From assembly GCA_016218545.1 (NCBI GenBank), contig JACRDQ010000032.1, positions 109,925 to 173,924 on the forward strand: DNA of 64,000 nucleotides, written 5' to 3'. Shown piece by piece: positions 56,666 to 64,000 of the stretch; positions within the stretch are counted from its first letter, which is position 1, and every line of letters begins with the position of its first letter. The notes beneath the pieces were generated by a model, which worked only from the letters and a program-made list of their open reading frames with translations, ran no database searches and was not told the origin of the DNA. The translations under genes and the position numbers were made by a program. The stretch is from Elusimicrobiota bacterium (lineage in GTDB: Bacteria; Elusimicrobiota; Elusimicrobia; UBA1565; UBA9628).

Positions 56666-58672
56666 ATGAATCATCTGGCGGACGAGAAGAGTCCTTACCT
56701 GCTCCAGCACCGGACGAATCCGGTGGACTGGTACCCGTGGGGGGACGCGGCCTTTGAGAAGGCCAAGACCGAGGATAAGCCTGTGTTCCTGTCCATCGGC
56801 TATGCCGCCTGCCACTGGTGCCACGTGATGGAGCGGGAGAGCTTCTCGGACGCGTCGGTGGCTGAGGAGCTCAACAAGAGGTTCGTGTGCGTGAAGGTGG
56901 ACCGCGAGGAGCGGCCTGAGGTGGACAGCGTGTACATGTCGGCTCTGCATGCCATGGGCAGGCCAGGGGGCTGGCCGCTCTCGATGTGGCTGACGCCTGA
57001 CCGCAAGCCGTTCTTCGGCGCCACGTACATGCCTCCGGACAGCTTGAAGGCCCTGGCAGCCAACATCGAGGGCATGTGGAAGACGCGCAGGCCGGAGCTC
57101 GAGGGCACGGGCGCAACCCTGCTGGAGGGCTTGGGCAAGGCTGGAGAGGGCATGGGAGGGGAAACGCCTGGGCCAGGCGTCTTGGATGCGGCTGTCGAGC
57201 GCTTGCAGGATGAGTTCGACCCTGAGTTCGGGGGTTTTGGCAGCGCGCCCAAGTTCCCTCAGCCAAGCACCTTGGCCTTCCTCCTGCGCTACAGCGACCG
57301 GTCAGGCGACAACCGGGGCACTGCCATGGTGCTCAAGACCCTTCGGGCCATGGCGGCAGGAGGCATCCATGATCAGTTGGGCGGAGGCTTCCACCGCTAT
57401 GCCACGGATGAGGCGTGGCTGGTGCCGCACTTCGAGAAGATGCTCTACGACAATGCCCAGCTCCTGCGCATCTACGTAGAAGCGCATCAAGTGACAGGAG
57501 CTCCTGACCTGGCGGACACGGCGCGCTCCATCGCAGGCTATCTGCTGAGGATCCTCAGGCTCCCTGGAGGGGCATTCGCCTGCGGAGAGGATGCCGACAG
57601 CGAGGGGGTGGAGGGGAAGTTCTACGTGTGGCGGCCTGAAGAGGTGCGCTTGGCCCTGAGCAGGGGGGCCGGCGACATCGTGTGCAAGCTCTACGACGTC
57701 AGCAGCGAGGGTAACTGGGAGCCGAAGGAGCGGGGCTTGCCGAAGGACAGGTCGATCCTGCGGCAAGCCATGTCGGATGAGAAGGCTGCCGAGGAGTTGA
57801 AGCTGCCGGTCGCGGAAGTCAGGCGGGTCAAAGAGTGGGGCAGGAAGAAGCTCCTGGAGCTGAGGGCCAAGAGGGTGCGTCCGCTCAAGGACGACAAGGT
57901 CCTGGCTTCCTGGAACGGCCTGGCCATCGGAGCCTTGGCCTATGCAGGCAGGGTCCTCAACGAGCCGAGATGGGTGGAGGCCTCCGAGGCCTCTGCCGGG
58001 TTCGTGCTGTCTCGGCTCTACAAGCACGGCAGGCTGCTCAGGCGCTGGAGGGACGAAGACAGCAGGTTCCCTGGGGGCCTTGAGGACTACGCGTTCATGG
58101 CCGACGGGCTCATCGACCTCTACGAGGCGACTTTCAAGCTCCAGTACCTGAGCAAGGCCAAAGAGCTGGCAGGCAAGATGGTCGAGCTCTTCAACGACGA
58201 GGACGGCGGATTCTTCTCCACGGCCTCGGACGCTCCGGATGTGCCGGTGAGGCTCAAAGGCCATGGAGACGGGGCCTTGCCGGCCGGCAACAGCCAGGCA
58301 GCCAGGGTCTTGATCCGGCTCTCGGAGTTCTACCTCGAAAGATCCTGGCTGGCCTTGGCTGAGAAGACGATCCGGGCATGCGCTCGGCTCCTGACTGAGC
58401 GGCCTGAGGCCATGCCGTGCATGCTCTCAGCCGTGGACCTTCTCTTGGGTCCCAGGGAGAGGCTGATCGTGGTAGGCAAGGGAGGAGTGGCGCGCTCCGC
58501 TGAAGGCAGGTTCCTGCCCAGGGCCGTGCTGGTCAAGGCCGGGGCCACCCTGCCTTCGACCGAGGGCGCTGCGGCGACCAGGGGCCGGCCTTTGGTGTAC
58601 GTGTGCAGGGGACAGACGTGCCTGGCGCCCGCTGCCACGGAGCTCGAGCTCGACCGCAGTCTTTCGGACTAG
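56666..58672 (+). CDS. DUF255/YyaL thioredoxin-domain protein
   Basis: A 668-residue cytosolic protein of the YyaL/SSP411 family. The start [25 protein letters not shown] is highly conserved. The thioredoxin-like motif [13 protein letters not shown] has CHWC in place of CGPC. The rest is an alpha/alpha barrel like glycoside hydrolases ([50 protein letters not shown]). Biological role unsettled, possibly redox-linked. No good ribosome site before ATG 56666. Its stop overlaps the convergent yajQ stop by 4 bp. Confidence 0.92.
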   Translation: MNHLADEKSPYLLQHRTNPVDWYPWGDAAFEKAKTEDKPVFLSIGYAACHWCHVMERESFSDASVAEELNKRFVCVKVDREERPEVDSVYMSALHAMGRPGGWPLSMWLTPDRKPFFGATYMPPDSLKALAANIEGMWKTRRPELEGTGATLLEGLGKAGEGMGGETPGPGVLDAAVERLQDEFDPEFGGFGSAPKFPQPSTLAFLLRYSDRSGDNRGTAMVLKTLRAMAAGGIHDQLGGGFHRYATDEAWLVPHFEKMLYDNAQLLRIYVEAHQVTGAPDLADTARSIAGYLLRILRLPGGAFACGEDADSEGVEGKFYVWRPEEVRLALSRGAGDIVCKLYDVSSEGNWEPKERGLPKDRSILRQAMSDEKAAEELKLPVAEVRRVKEWGRKKLLELRAKRVRPLKDDKVLASWNGLAIGALAYAGRVLNEPRWVEASEASAGFVLSRLYKHGRLLRRWRDEDSRFPGGLEDYAFMADGLIDLYEATFKLQYLSKAKELAGKMVELFNDEDGGFFSTASDAPDVPVRLKGHGDGALPAGNSQAARVLIRLSEFYLERSWLALAEKTIRACARLLTERPEAMPCMLSAVDLLLGPRERLIVVGKGGVARSAEGRFLPRAVLVKAGATLPSTEGAAATRGRPLVYVCRGQTCLAPAATELELDRSLSD

Positions 58673-59166
58673 CGGAAGTTCTTGAACTGCAGGGACACGC
58701 CGTAGTCGCCTGCCCTGATCATAGCCATCACGGACTGGAGCTCGTCCTTGGACTTGCTCGACACGCGGACCTGGTCAGCCTGGATGGAGGCGTTGACCTT
58801 GAATTTCTTGGCCTTGATGTCAGCCACGATCTGCTTGGCCTTGTCCATGGGGATGCCGGCCTGGATGGTCACTTCCAGCCGAGCGGTCTGGCCGAGGGCC
58901 TCGATGACCTCGCCCTTGGCGAAGTTCTTCAAGGGCAGGCCGCGCTTGGCCATGCGGGTGTAGAGCACGTCCAAGGCGGCTTTGACGCGGTAGTCGTCCA
59001 CCGCGCGCAAGTCGAGCTTCTTGTCCTTCTCCAGGAGCTCGATGGTGGCCTTGGCGTCCTTGAAGTCGAAGCGGTTGAGGATCTCCTTGAGCGCGATGTG
59101 CACGGATTCGGACACGAGGTTCATGTCCACCTCGCTGACCAGGTCGAAGGAAAAGTCGCTCGCCAT
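58669..59166 (-). CDS. yajQ: YajQ family nucleotide/c-di-GMP-binding protein
   Basis: A 165-residue protein with the full YajQ pattern: [92 protein letters not shown]. Two ferredoxin-like folds bind nucleotides or RNA; some members bind cyclic di-GMP. GGGAGG precedes ATG 59166; the track's longer frame is not supported. Confidence 0.95.
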   Translation of the reverse strand: MASDFSFDLVSEVDMNLVSESVHIALKEILNRFDFKDAKATIELLEKDKKLDLRAVDDYRVKAALDVLYTRMAKRGLPLKNFAKGEVIEALGQTARLEVTIQAGIPMDKAKQIVADIKAKKFKVNASIQADQVRVSSKSKDELQSVMAMIRAGDYGVSLQFKNFR

Positions 59167-59314
59167 GCTGCCTCCCAGGGGCCTTGCGGCCTCAGGCACG
59201 AATCCTATCAATTTCCGAGCCAGGTTTCCTTGGGGCCTGATAGTTGGTAGAATCGTGCGGCATGACCGAGCTTGGCGAGGGAAGGGTTGATTCCGAGGCC
59301 GCGGGAAGGAAACC

Positions 59315-61237
59315 ATGACGCAGCACGGCCACCCGAAGCATGACCCGGCGCATGCCAAGCACGACTCGGCACATGCCAAGCACGGGCCAGCGCATCCTCA
59401 CGAGGCTCCGCTCCACCGCCAGACCCTGATCTCAGCTTGCGTCTTCCTCTTCGCGGGGTTCCTGGCCTGGCAGGGGGTGCGCGAGTCCGGGACCTGGCTC
59501 CACATCCGGACCGGGGAGCGCATCGTTGCCGAGGGAGCGGTGCCTGCTGTCGAGACCTTCTCCTACTCCGCGGCAGGCAGGGATTGGACCACGAACTCCT
59601 GGCTGGGAGACGTGCTTTTCAGCAAGGTGCACGCTTCCAAGCCCTACGAGGGCTTGCGGGCCTTGAAAGCCCTGGCTGCTGCCCTGGCCTTTGCCCTGCT
59701 TCTGCCCATCAATCACGGCCATCCTTTGATGGCAGGCGTGGTGCTGTGCCTGGGAGCTGCTGCTTGCTGGCCTCAGTTGACTGAACTGCCGGGCATCTTC
59801 GACCTCCTCTTCTTGGCGTCCTTCCTGCGGCTCTTGCGCGCAAGGCCGAGGTTCTCCTGGTCCCTGGCCTGGGCAGCGCCCCTGGCAGCGGCTTGGGCGA
59901 ACCTGAGCGGCACGGCCGCCCTCATCGGGGTCTGGCTGGTGGGCTTGAAGGTCATCAGGGCAGCCGGCAGGACGGACCACAAGGACCTCTGGAGGTACGT
60001 CGCGGTCCTGGGCCTGACGGTGCTGGGCCTCCTGGCCAACCCGCACGGCTGGAACATCCTTCCTTTCCTCTCCCACACGGCTTTCGGGCCTGAGCCGAGC
60101 TGGACTGTGGACATGGGACTCACCTTCTACACGGTCTTCGCGGCTGCAGGGGCCTGGGCAGCTTGGGTCTGCCTGCAGAGCGAGTTCTTCCTGAGCCTGA
60201 CGACAGCGTCTTTGCTCGGGCTTTCCCTGCTCTTTCCGGGATTACGAGCGGTCGCGGTCCTGGCATGCTGTCCTACGATCTCGCTGGCCCTGGGACATTT
60301 CGTGTCCAGGAAGGACGTGACCGTGTCCAGGGCAGTGCGCTGGGCCGTGGTGCCCCTGCTCCTGCTGGGCTGGCACTGGCGCTTCGTGCACGTCCCTTAT
60401 GCCCATGCCTCGGGGTACGGCGCCTTGGACCTGGAGGGCGCGGTCCAGTACCTCAAGGCCCAGGACATCAGGGGCAAGATGTTCAATGACCCGTCCGTGG
60501 GCGACTACCTGGCCGGAGCAGGAAGGCCGGTGTTCGTGGATTCCCGCAAGGGGCTCTACGACGAGGACACGGTCAGGGACGCCCAGGAGTGGCCGGGCAG
60601 GTGGAAGTCCCTGGTGGACCAGGTCTACCGCTTCGACTACGCGGTCATCCGCAACAGCAGGGCAGCGTACCCGGCCCGGGTCCTGGATGAGGACCCTGAC
60701 TGGAGGCTGGCTTACGCGGACGACCTGGCCCTGGTCTACCTGCGCAGGTCGGGCGCCAATGCCTGGCTGGTGGCAGGCTCGGCCAAGCCCCTTCTCCACC
60801 CCAACAGGCTCTGGCCGGACTCGGTGGACCCGCTCCTTAAGAGCCCGCGGCAGGTGCCCAGGGTCCTCGACGAGCTCGACCGCTGGATCGTGCAGTGCCC
60901 GGATTCCGCCCAAGCCCTGTTGTGGAAGGCCTATGTCCTCGACAAGCTCAACCTCTCCGAGAAGGCCGAGCGCGTGCTGGCCCTGGCCCTGGGCAGGGAG
61001 CGCCTGCGCCGGGACGCCGAGCTCTCGGCCTTGGCCGGGTTCGTGCTGGAGGCGCGCAAGCAGAAGGGCAGCGCCTATGACGCCTATTGGCGGAGCGTGC
61101 GCCTGGCGCGGGGGTTCCGGGACCGGGTCCTGGAGGCTGTGGTCCTGCGCAGGCTTGGCGCGCTCCACCGCGAGTGGGGCCACGACACCCTGGCTTCGGA
61201 GCTCGAAGCCCGCGCGGACCAGCTGGGCCCCAAGTAG
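59315..61237 (+). CDS. Multi-pass membrane protein with His-rich leader, function unknown
   Basis: A 640-residue protein. Residues 1-33 are a His-rich leader with repeats (PKHDPAHAKHDSAHAKHGPA). About ten membrane helices follow (35-55, 105-350), with a first-loop segment SGTWLHIRTGERIVAEGAVPAVETFSYSAAGRDW that recalls the Asp/Glu loop of membrane glycosyltransferases. The last 270 residues are soluble, with a rhodanese-free alpha/beta part (GKMFNDPSVGDYLAGAGRPVFVDSRKGLYDED) and TPR-like helices at the end. This resembles lipid-linked sugar transferases or O-antigen-type enzymes, but the identity is unproven. GGAAGGAAACC precedes the ATG. Confidence 0.7.
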   Translation: MTQHGHPKHDPAHAKHDSAHAKHGPAHPHEAPLHRQTLISACVFLFAGFLAWQGVRESGTWLHIRTGERIVAEGAVPAVETFSYSAAGRDWTTNSWLGDVLFSKVHASKPYEGLRALKALAAALAFALLLPINHGHPLMAGVVLCLGAAACWPQLTELPGIFDLLFLASFLRLLRARPRFSWSLAWAAPLAAAWANLSGTAALIGVWLVGLKVIRAAGRTDHKDLWRYVAVLGLTVLGLLANPHGWNILPFLSHTAFGPEPSWTVDMGLTFYTVFAAAGAWAAWVCLQSEFFLSLTTASLLGLSLLFPGLRAVAVLACCPTISLALGHFVSRKDVTVSRAVRWAVVPLLLLGWHWRFVHVPYAHASGYGALDLEGAVQYLKAQDIRGKMFNDPSVGDYLAGAGRPVFVDSRKGLYDEDTVRDAQEWPGRWKSLVDQVYRFDYAVIRNSRAAYPARVLDEDPDWRLAYADDLALVYLRRSGANAWLVAGSAKPLLHPNRLWPDSVDPLLKSPRQVPRVLDELDRWIVQCPDSAQALLWKAYVLDKLNLSEKAERVLALALGRERLRRDAELSALAGFVLEARKQKGSAYDAYWRSVRLARGFRDRVLEAVVLRRLGALHREWGHDTLASELEARADQLGPK

Positions 61238-61328
61238 CCCGAGCCTCCTCACGCCCCTTTCAGACCAGGCAGGAAGGACCGGCTTTCGGACCGGCATATG
61301 GCGCTGGACAAAAGTGGGGAATGCCTGT

Positions 61329-61334
61329 TATACT
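61329..61334 (+). promoter_or_regulatory. -10 box TATACT before the lipoprotein gene
   Basis: TGTTATACT ends 10 nt before ATG 61345; transcription would start only a few bases ahead of the codon. No ribosome site fits in between. Confidence 0.5.
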
Positions 61335-61344
61335 CTGACTCTAC

Positions 61345-62052
61345 ATGAAGAAACGCGCGCTTTGGTGGGGCGGGTTCCTCGCAGCGTGCGCTGCGGCCGG
61401 GGGCTGTCTGTTCCCGGAGTACCACGCTTACACCTCTCCTTTCAACGATTTCACCTGCGAGGTCCCCTACGGCTGGAGCGTCAAGACGGACCGCGAGGAC
61501 GACCACTTCACGAACGTGACCTTCATCGGCGGGTTCGACCCGGAGTTCTACCTGGGCGCGCCGAGCATGAGCGTGCGGTGGCACGCAGCGGACCGCATCC
61601 ATAAGCTTCCCAACGGCCTGCTGGAGATGTACTCGGACTCCGAGGACTACATCCGGCAGATGCTGCGCTCCGTTTACGGGCCTGAGGTGAACAAGGACTA
61701 CACCCTGGACCTGCCGGACGGCAACCCGGACAACGCGATCCGCACCATCAACCTCAAGACCGCTAACCTGCCGGCCAGGTTCTTCGTGGTGAACTCGCCG
61801 ACCAAGGTCCCGCCCGGCTGGACCTGGGGCGTGTCCGTGGACCGCAAGGACAAGCGCAGCGCCTCCCTCATCCGCAAGCACGCCTACGCCCTGGTGCCCA
61901 TGGAGGGCGGGTTCTACGTCATCGTCTACCCGGCGACCCGGGACGGTTACAGCAAGCACGAGAAGCAGTTCCGCGTCCTTCTGGGCAGCTTCAAGCCCCT
62001 GACCCACGGCCCGGCGGGACCCAGCTTCAAGGTCCCCAAGGCCGCGCGGTGA
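61345..62052 (+). CDS. Lipoprotein of unknown function
   Basis: A 235-residue protein with a lipoprotein signal (MKKRALWWGGFLAACAAAGGC; lipobox AGGC). The mature part starts with a PsbP-like or DUF1795-like pattern (SPFNDFTCEVPYGWSVKTDRED ... ASMSVRW-type strands) and ends FRVLLGSFKP, as in proteins that describe a PYGW core followed by beta strands. Role unknown. Its stop overlaps the next start (GTGA), so it is coupled to a methyltransferase. Confidence 0.75.
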   Translation: MKKRALWWGGFLAACAAAGGCLFPEYHAYTSPFNDFTCEVPYGWSVKTDREDDHFTNVTFIGGFDPEFYLGAPSMSVRWHAADRIHKLPNGLLEMYSDSEDYIRQMLRSVYGPEVNKDYTLDLPDGNPDNAIRTINLKTANLPARFFVVNSPTKVPPGWTWGVSVDRKDKRSASLIRKHAYALVPMEGGFYVIVYPATRDGYSKHEKQFRVLLGSFKPLTHGPAGPSFKVPKAAR

Positions 62053-62933
62053 GCGGCGACCATCCGGCCCCGCCTTCTCCCGAGGACCCAGCCCGTCCCG
62101 ACTCCCGGGCCGGCGCGCCCGTGGGAGCGGTTCTCTACGATGAGCGCTATTTCGAGGAGGATTGCGGGGGGGCCGAGTTCTACCGCCTTTTCGGGCCGAG
62201 GATACTCAAGCCGGCCCTGAGCTACTCCTTCCGCCGCGCTGCTGTGGCGCCCGGCATGTCGGTGCTGGACATCGGGTGCGGCCGAGGGGAAGTCCTCTAC
62301 CACGTGCGCCAGGCAGGGGCCTGGGGCGTGGGCACGGATTTCTCGCCGGCCGCCCTGGGCCTGGCCAGGTCGTCCTCGGGCTGCAGCGTGGCCAGGTGCG
62401 ATGCCAAGTCCCTGCCCTTCCTGGACCGCGCCTTCGACCGGGTGTTCCTCATGGGCGTGGTGGACCACCTGCACCCGTGGGAGCTCGAGCGCTGTTTCGC
62501 GGAGATCGGGCGGGTGCTCAAGAGCGACGGGTTCGTGCTCGTGCATACCTGCGTCAACCGGCACTACTACAAGAACTGGAGCTACGGCTTGAGGCGCTGG
62601 GCCGCGCGGATGCTCAGGGCCGTGCGCCTGCCGGTGCGCGATCCCAAGGCGCCCAGGTCCGAGAGCGACATCGCGCTCCACGTCAACGAGCACTCAGCCT
62701 CCCAGCTCAGGCGCTTCTTCCGGAGCATCGGGTGGCAGGCCGAGGTCGAGCCCAGGCCCAACTACAAGCTGGCCTTGGATGAGACTTACGGGGCCGAGCT
62801 CCCGGACGGCCTGCCCATCAGGCCTGCCCCTGCCTGGAAGGCCAGGGTCCATAAGACCTTTTTCCGCTGGCCCCTGACCTGCGTCCTGGCCAGGGAGCTT
62901 TTCGCCGTGGCCAAGCCTGGAAAAAAGGCTTGA
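62049..62933 (+). CDS. Class I SAM-dependent methyltransferase
   Basis: A 294-residue enzyme. Motif I MSVLDIGCGRGEVLYHV, motif II VGTDFSPAALGLA, the acidic-loop substitute VARCDAKSLPFLDRAFDRVF, and the post-core FAEIGRVLKSDGFVLVHT are those of methyltransferase family 11. The C-terminal 100 residues are basic with Tyr and Trp (YYKNWSYGLRRWAARML) and may lie on a membrane or nucleic acid. The substrate is unknown; surface polysaccharide or lipid is plausible given the neighbours. GTG start overlaps the lipoprotein stop. Confidence 0.88.
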   Translation: MSGDHPAPPSPEDPARPDSRAGAPVGAVLYDERYFEEDCGGAEFYRLFGPRILKPALSYSFRRAAVAPGMSVLDIGCGRGEVLYHVRQAGAWGVGTDFSPAALGLARSSSGCSVARCDAKSLPFLDRAFDRVFLMGVVDHLHPWELERCFAEIGRVLKSDGFVLVHTCVNRHYYKNWSYGLRRWAARMLRAVRLPVRDPKAPRSESDIALHVNEHSASQLRRFFRSIGWQAEVEPRPNYKLALDETYGAELPDGLPIRPAPAWKARVHKTFFRWPLTCVLARELFAVAKPGKKA

Positions 62934-63026
62934 ATTTTCGGTAAAAAGACCGGAAGACTCTGGCCCTTCCTGGAAACCTCTGCTACACTATTGGTGCCTG
63001 TCCGTCGTGAGGCGTCCAGGGGCACC

Positions 63027-63629
63027 ATGACCGCTGATGTGCTCGTCTTGAACAGGAGCTACTTCGCCATCTCGGTGACGAGCTGGCAGAGGGCCCTTGT
63101 GCTCCTCTTCGCGGACCGCGCCGCGGCGCTCGATGACGAGTACCGTTCCTATAACTTTCGGGACTGGCTGGACCTTTCCAGCGCCATCGCTGAGAGCCCC
63201 TCCGGCTTCGTGCACGCGCCCGCCTTCAGGATCGCCGTCCCCGAGGTCATCGTGCTCAAGGCCTTTGACCGGGTCCCCAAGCGCGAGGTGCCCTTCACGC
63301 GGCGCAACATCTACCACCACTACGGCTACCGCTGCTGCTACTGCGGCAAGCGCTTCAAGTCCGAGGAGCTCAACCTCGACCATGTGATCCCCAAGTCCAG
63401 GGGAGGCAAGGGCGAGTGGCTCAATACCGTGACCTCGTGCATCCCCTGCAACCTGCGCAAGGGAGACCGGCTCCCCGAGGAGGCGGGCATGCGCTTGGTC
63501 GTGCCCCCGACCAGGCCGGCGCCGGACTTCGGCGCGGTCTTCATCCTGCGCTCGCCCATCGCCATCAGGCGCTCCTGGCAGAAGTTCATCGACAGCGTCT
63601 ACTGGAACATCCCTCTGGAAGACGAATAA
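63027..63629 (+). CDS. HNH endonuclease
   Basis: A 200-residue protein. The C-terminal half carries HNH: YGYRCCYCGKRFKSEELNLD then HVIPKSRGGKGEWLN and TSCIPCNLRKGDR, with four zinc Cys and the catalytic His. The N-terminal part (VLVLNRSYFAISVTSWQRAL, LLFADRAAALD) is the standard start of this widespread chromosomal HNH family of unknown duty. CAGGGGCACC gives a ribosome site for ATG 63027. It is distinct from the restriction-type HNH at 52323. Confidence 0.9.
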   Translation: MTADVLVLNRSYFAISVTSWQRALVLLFADRAAALDDEYRSYNFRDWLDLSSAIAESPSGFVHAPAFRIAVPEVIVLKAFDRVPKREVPFTRRNIYHHYGYRCCYCGKRFKSEELNLDHVIPKSRGGKGEWLNTVTSCIPCNLRKGDRLPEEAGMRLVVPPTRPAPDFGAVFILRSPIAIRRSWQKFIDSVYWNIPLEDE

Positions 63630-63643
63630 CGCATCCTCCGGAA

Positions 63644-63690
63644 AGAAATGCAACACCGCTGGTGTCAGACACCAGCGGTGTTGCATTTCT
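63644..63690. repeat. 47-bp near-perfect palindrome with GGTGTCAGACACC core
   Basis: Twenty-three-bp arms (AAGAAATGCAACACCGCTGG then TGTC's start) surround a single central A. The GC-rich centre GGTGTC-A-GACACC within an AT-flanked stem resembles REP/MITE-type elements mobilised by Y1 transposases rather than a plain terminator. It starts 14 nt after the HNH stop and could also end its transcript. Confidence 0.7.
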
Positions 63691-63701
63691 GGGGGGAAAG
63701 C

Positions 63702-63735
63702 AAGGTCCGCCCCCCTGGGACAAGAGGCGGACCTT
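63702..63735. terminator. Terminator-like hairpin
   Basis: AAGGTCCGCC pairs perfectly with GGCGGACCTT around a 14-nt loop and is followed by TCTCG rather than a true T-tract. Confidence 0.5.
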
Positions 63736-63858
63736 TCTCGAGCGGCGAGGGGCGATCCTCAACCGCGGGCGCTTGATCCGGGATCCCGGCGGACCGGGTA
63801 GGAGGATGAAGCTGCCGTACTCATAGCTTAACCTGGGGTCCCGTGGATTGGTTGGGTC

Positions 63859-64000
63859 GGAAGGGGAATCCTGGAATGGGTCTTTGGACCTACGACGGTG
63901 CCTGGCATTGTATTGATTGTATTTTTCCTAGGAAAAATACAATCAATACAATGCCAGGCACCGTCGTAGGTCCAAAGACCCATTCCAGGATTCCCCTTCC
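63859..64000. repeat. 142-bp perfect palindrome at the window end
   Basis: Two 71-bp arms, identical in reverse complement with no mismatch, centred on CCTAGG at 63927-63932. Each arm contains GACGGTGCCTGGCATTG, similar to the core of the 47-bp palindrome. It touches the window edge and may be longer. Could be a REP/MITE hairpin or an assembly fold-back. Confidence 0.8.

Larger units (their letters stand above)
63630..63858. other. Non-coding stretch with two hairpins
   Basis: After the HNH gene there is a 47-bp palindrome (63644-63690), a terminator-like stem (63702-63735), then about 120 bp with no gene, promoter or RNA that I can support. Confidence 0.6.

Noticed and set aside
1-64000. 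rRNA, tmRNA, RNase P RNA, SRP RNA, riboswitches
   Set aside because: I scanned intergenic gaps for their conserved cores and saw none. Gaps are short and the only RNA gene I can support is tRNA-Thr. A covariance-model search would be needed to exclude weaker RNAs.

Overview
The window is a GC-rich, densely packed bacterial chromosome segment, probably from a draft or metagenome genome because its last 142 bases form a perfect fold-back. The cell plan is diderm: there is a signal-peptide beta-barrel protein, a periplasmic alpha-2-macroglobulin with a PBP1C, lipoproteins and several periplasmic c-type cytochromes. There is no rRNA or other strong phylogenetic marker. The gene mix would suit an uncultured, metabolically versatile lineage such as Elusimicrobiota or a deltaproteobacterium-like group, but that is a guess.

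Layout. 1-4.2 kb: signalling (PAS protein cut by the window edge, CBS pair protein, large hybrid histidine kinase). 4.2-12.2 kb: a phosphoribosyltransferase, then a tightly coupled four-gene electron-transfer operon: ferredoxin/FAD/NAD(P)/di-heme-b membrane oxidoreductase, 17-heme cytochrome, 23-heme cytochrome and outer-membrane barrel. 12.3-15.8 kb: two paralogous sigma-70 factors around an OmpR-type response regulator. 15.9-20.1 kb: redox and stress genes (di-heme peroxidase with a Cys-rich partner, pterin dehydratase-rhodanese fusion, ferredoxin-reductase-like flavoprotein, Fe/Mn SOD). 20.2-24.3 kb: a small RsbT-like pair and an SbcD/YhaO plus YhaN-type nuclease/ATPase pair. 24.3-29 kb: a radical SAM-STAS-like fusion, a KTSC protein, a nucleoside phosphorylase-like protein, a decayed HigBA module and a 53-residue Cys-rich protein missed by the ORF track. 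29-37.3 kb: A2M-PBP1C pair. 37.4-44.9 kb: LysR regulator, CNNM/CBS transporter, HtpX, TerC, AI-2E family permease and two unknown secreted proteins. 45-50.4 kb: RRM protein, RecQ, a DUF4143 ATPase and a BaiN-like flavoprotein.

50.4-54.9 kb is accessory DNA: an IS3-family remnant, a second DUF4143 ATPase, a 5' half copy of tRNA-Thr, an HNH restriction-type endonuclease, a complete IS3-family element and the intact tRNA-Thr(TGT). 54.9-63.6 kb returns to core-like genes (EngB, PNPOx-like, Bcp peroxiredoxin, DUF255/YyaL, YajQ, a membrane protein, lipoprotein, methyltransferase, HNH protein). The last 370 bp hold a 47-bp palindrome, a terminator-like hairpin and the 71-bp-arm palindrome at the window edge.

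The most striking system is the 4.9-12.2 kb operon. It reads as a single conduit from NAD(P)H or quinone-level donors, through two b hemes in the inner membrane, along 40 c hemes across the periplasm, to an outer-membrane barrel. That is the logic of extracellular electron transfer, with an unusual entry enzyme. Other notable signals are a tRNA-derived 5' leader on the RRM gene, the tRNA-Thr-associated island, and a set of -10 boxes so close to start codons that leaderless transcripts are likely.
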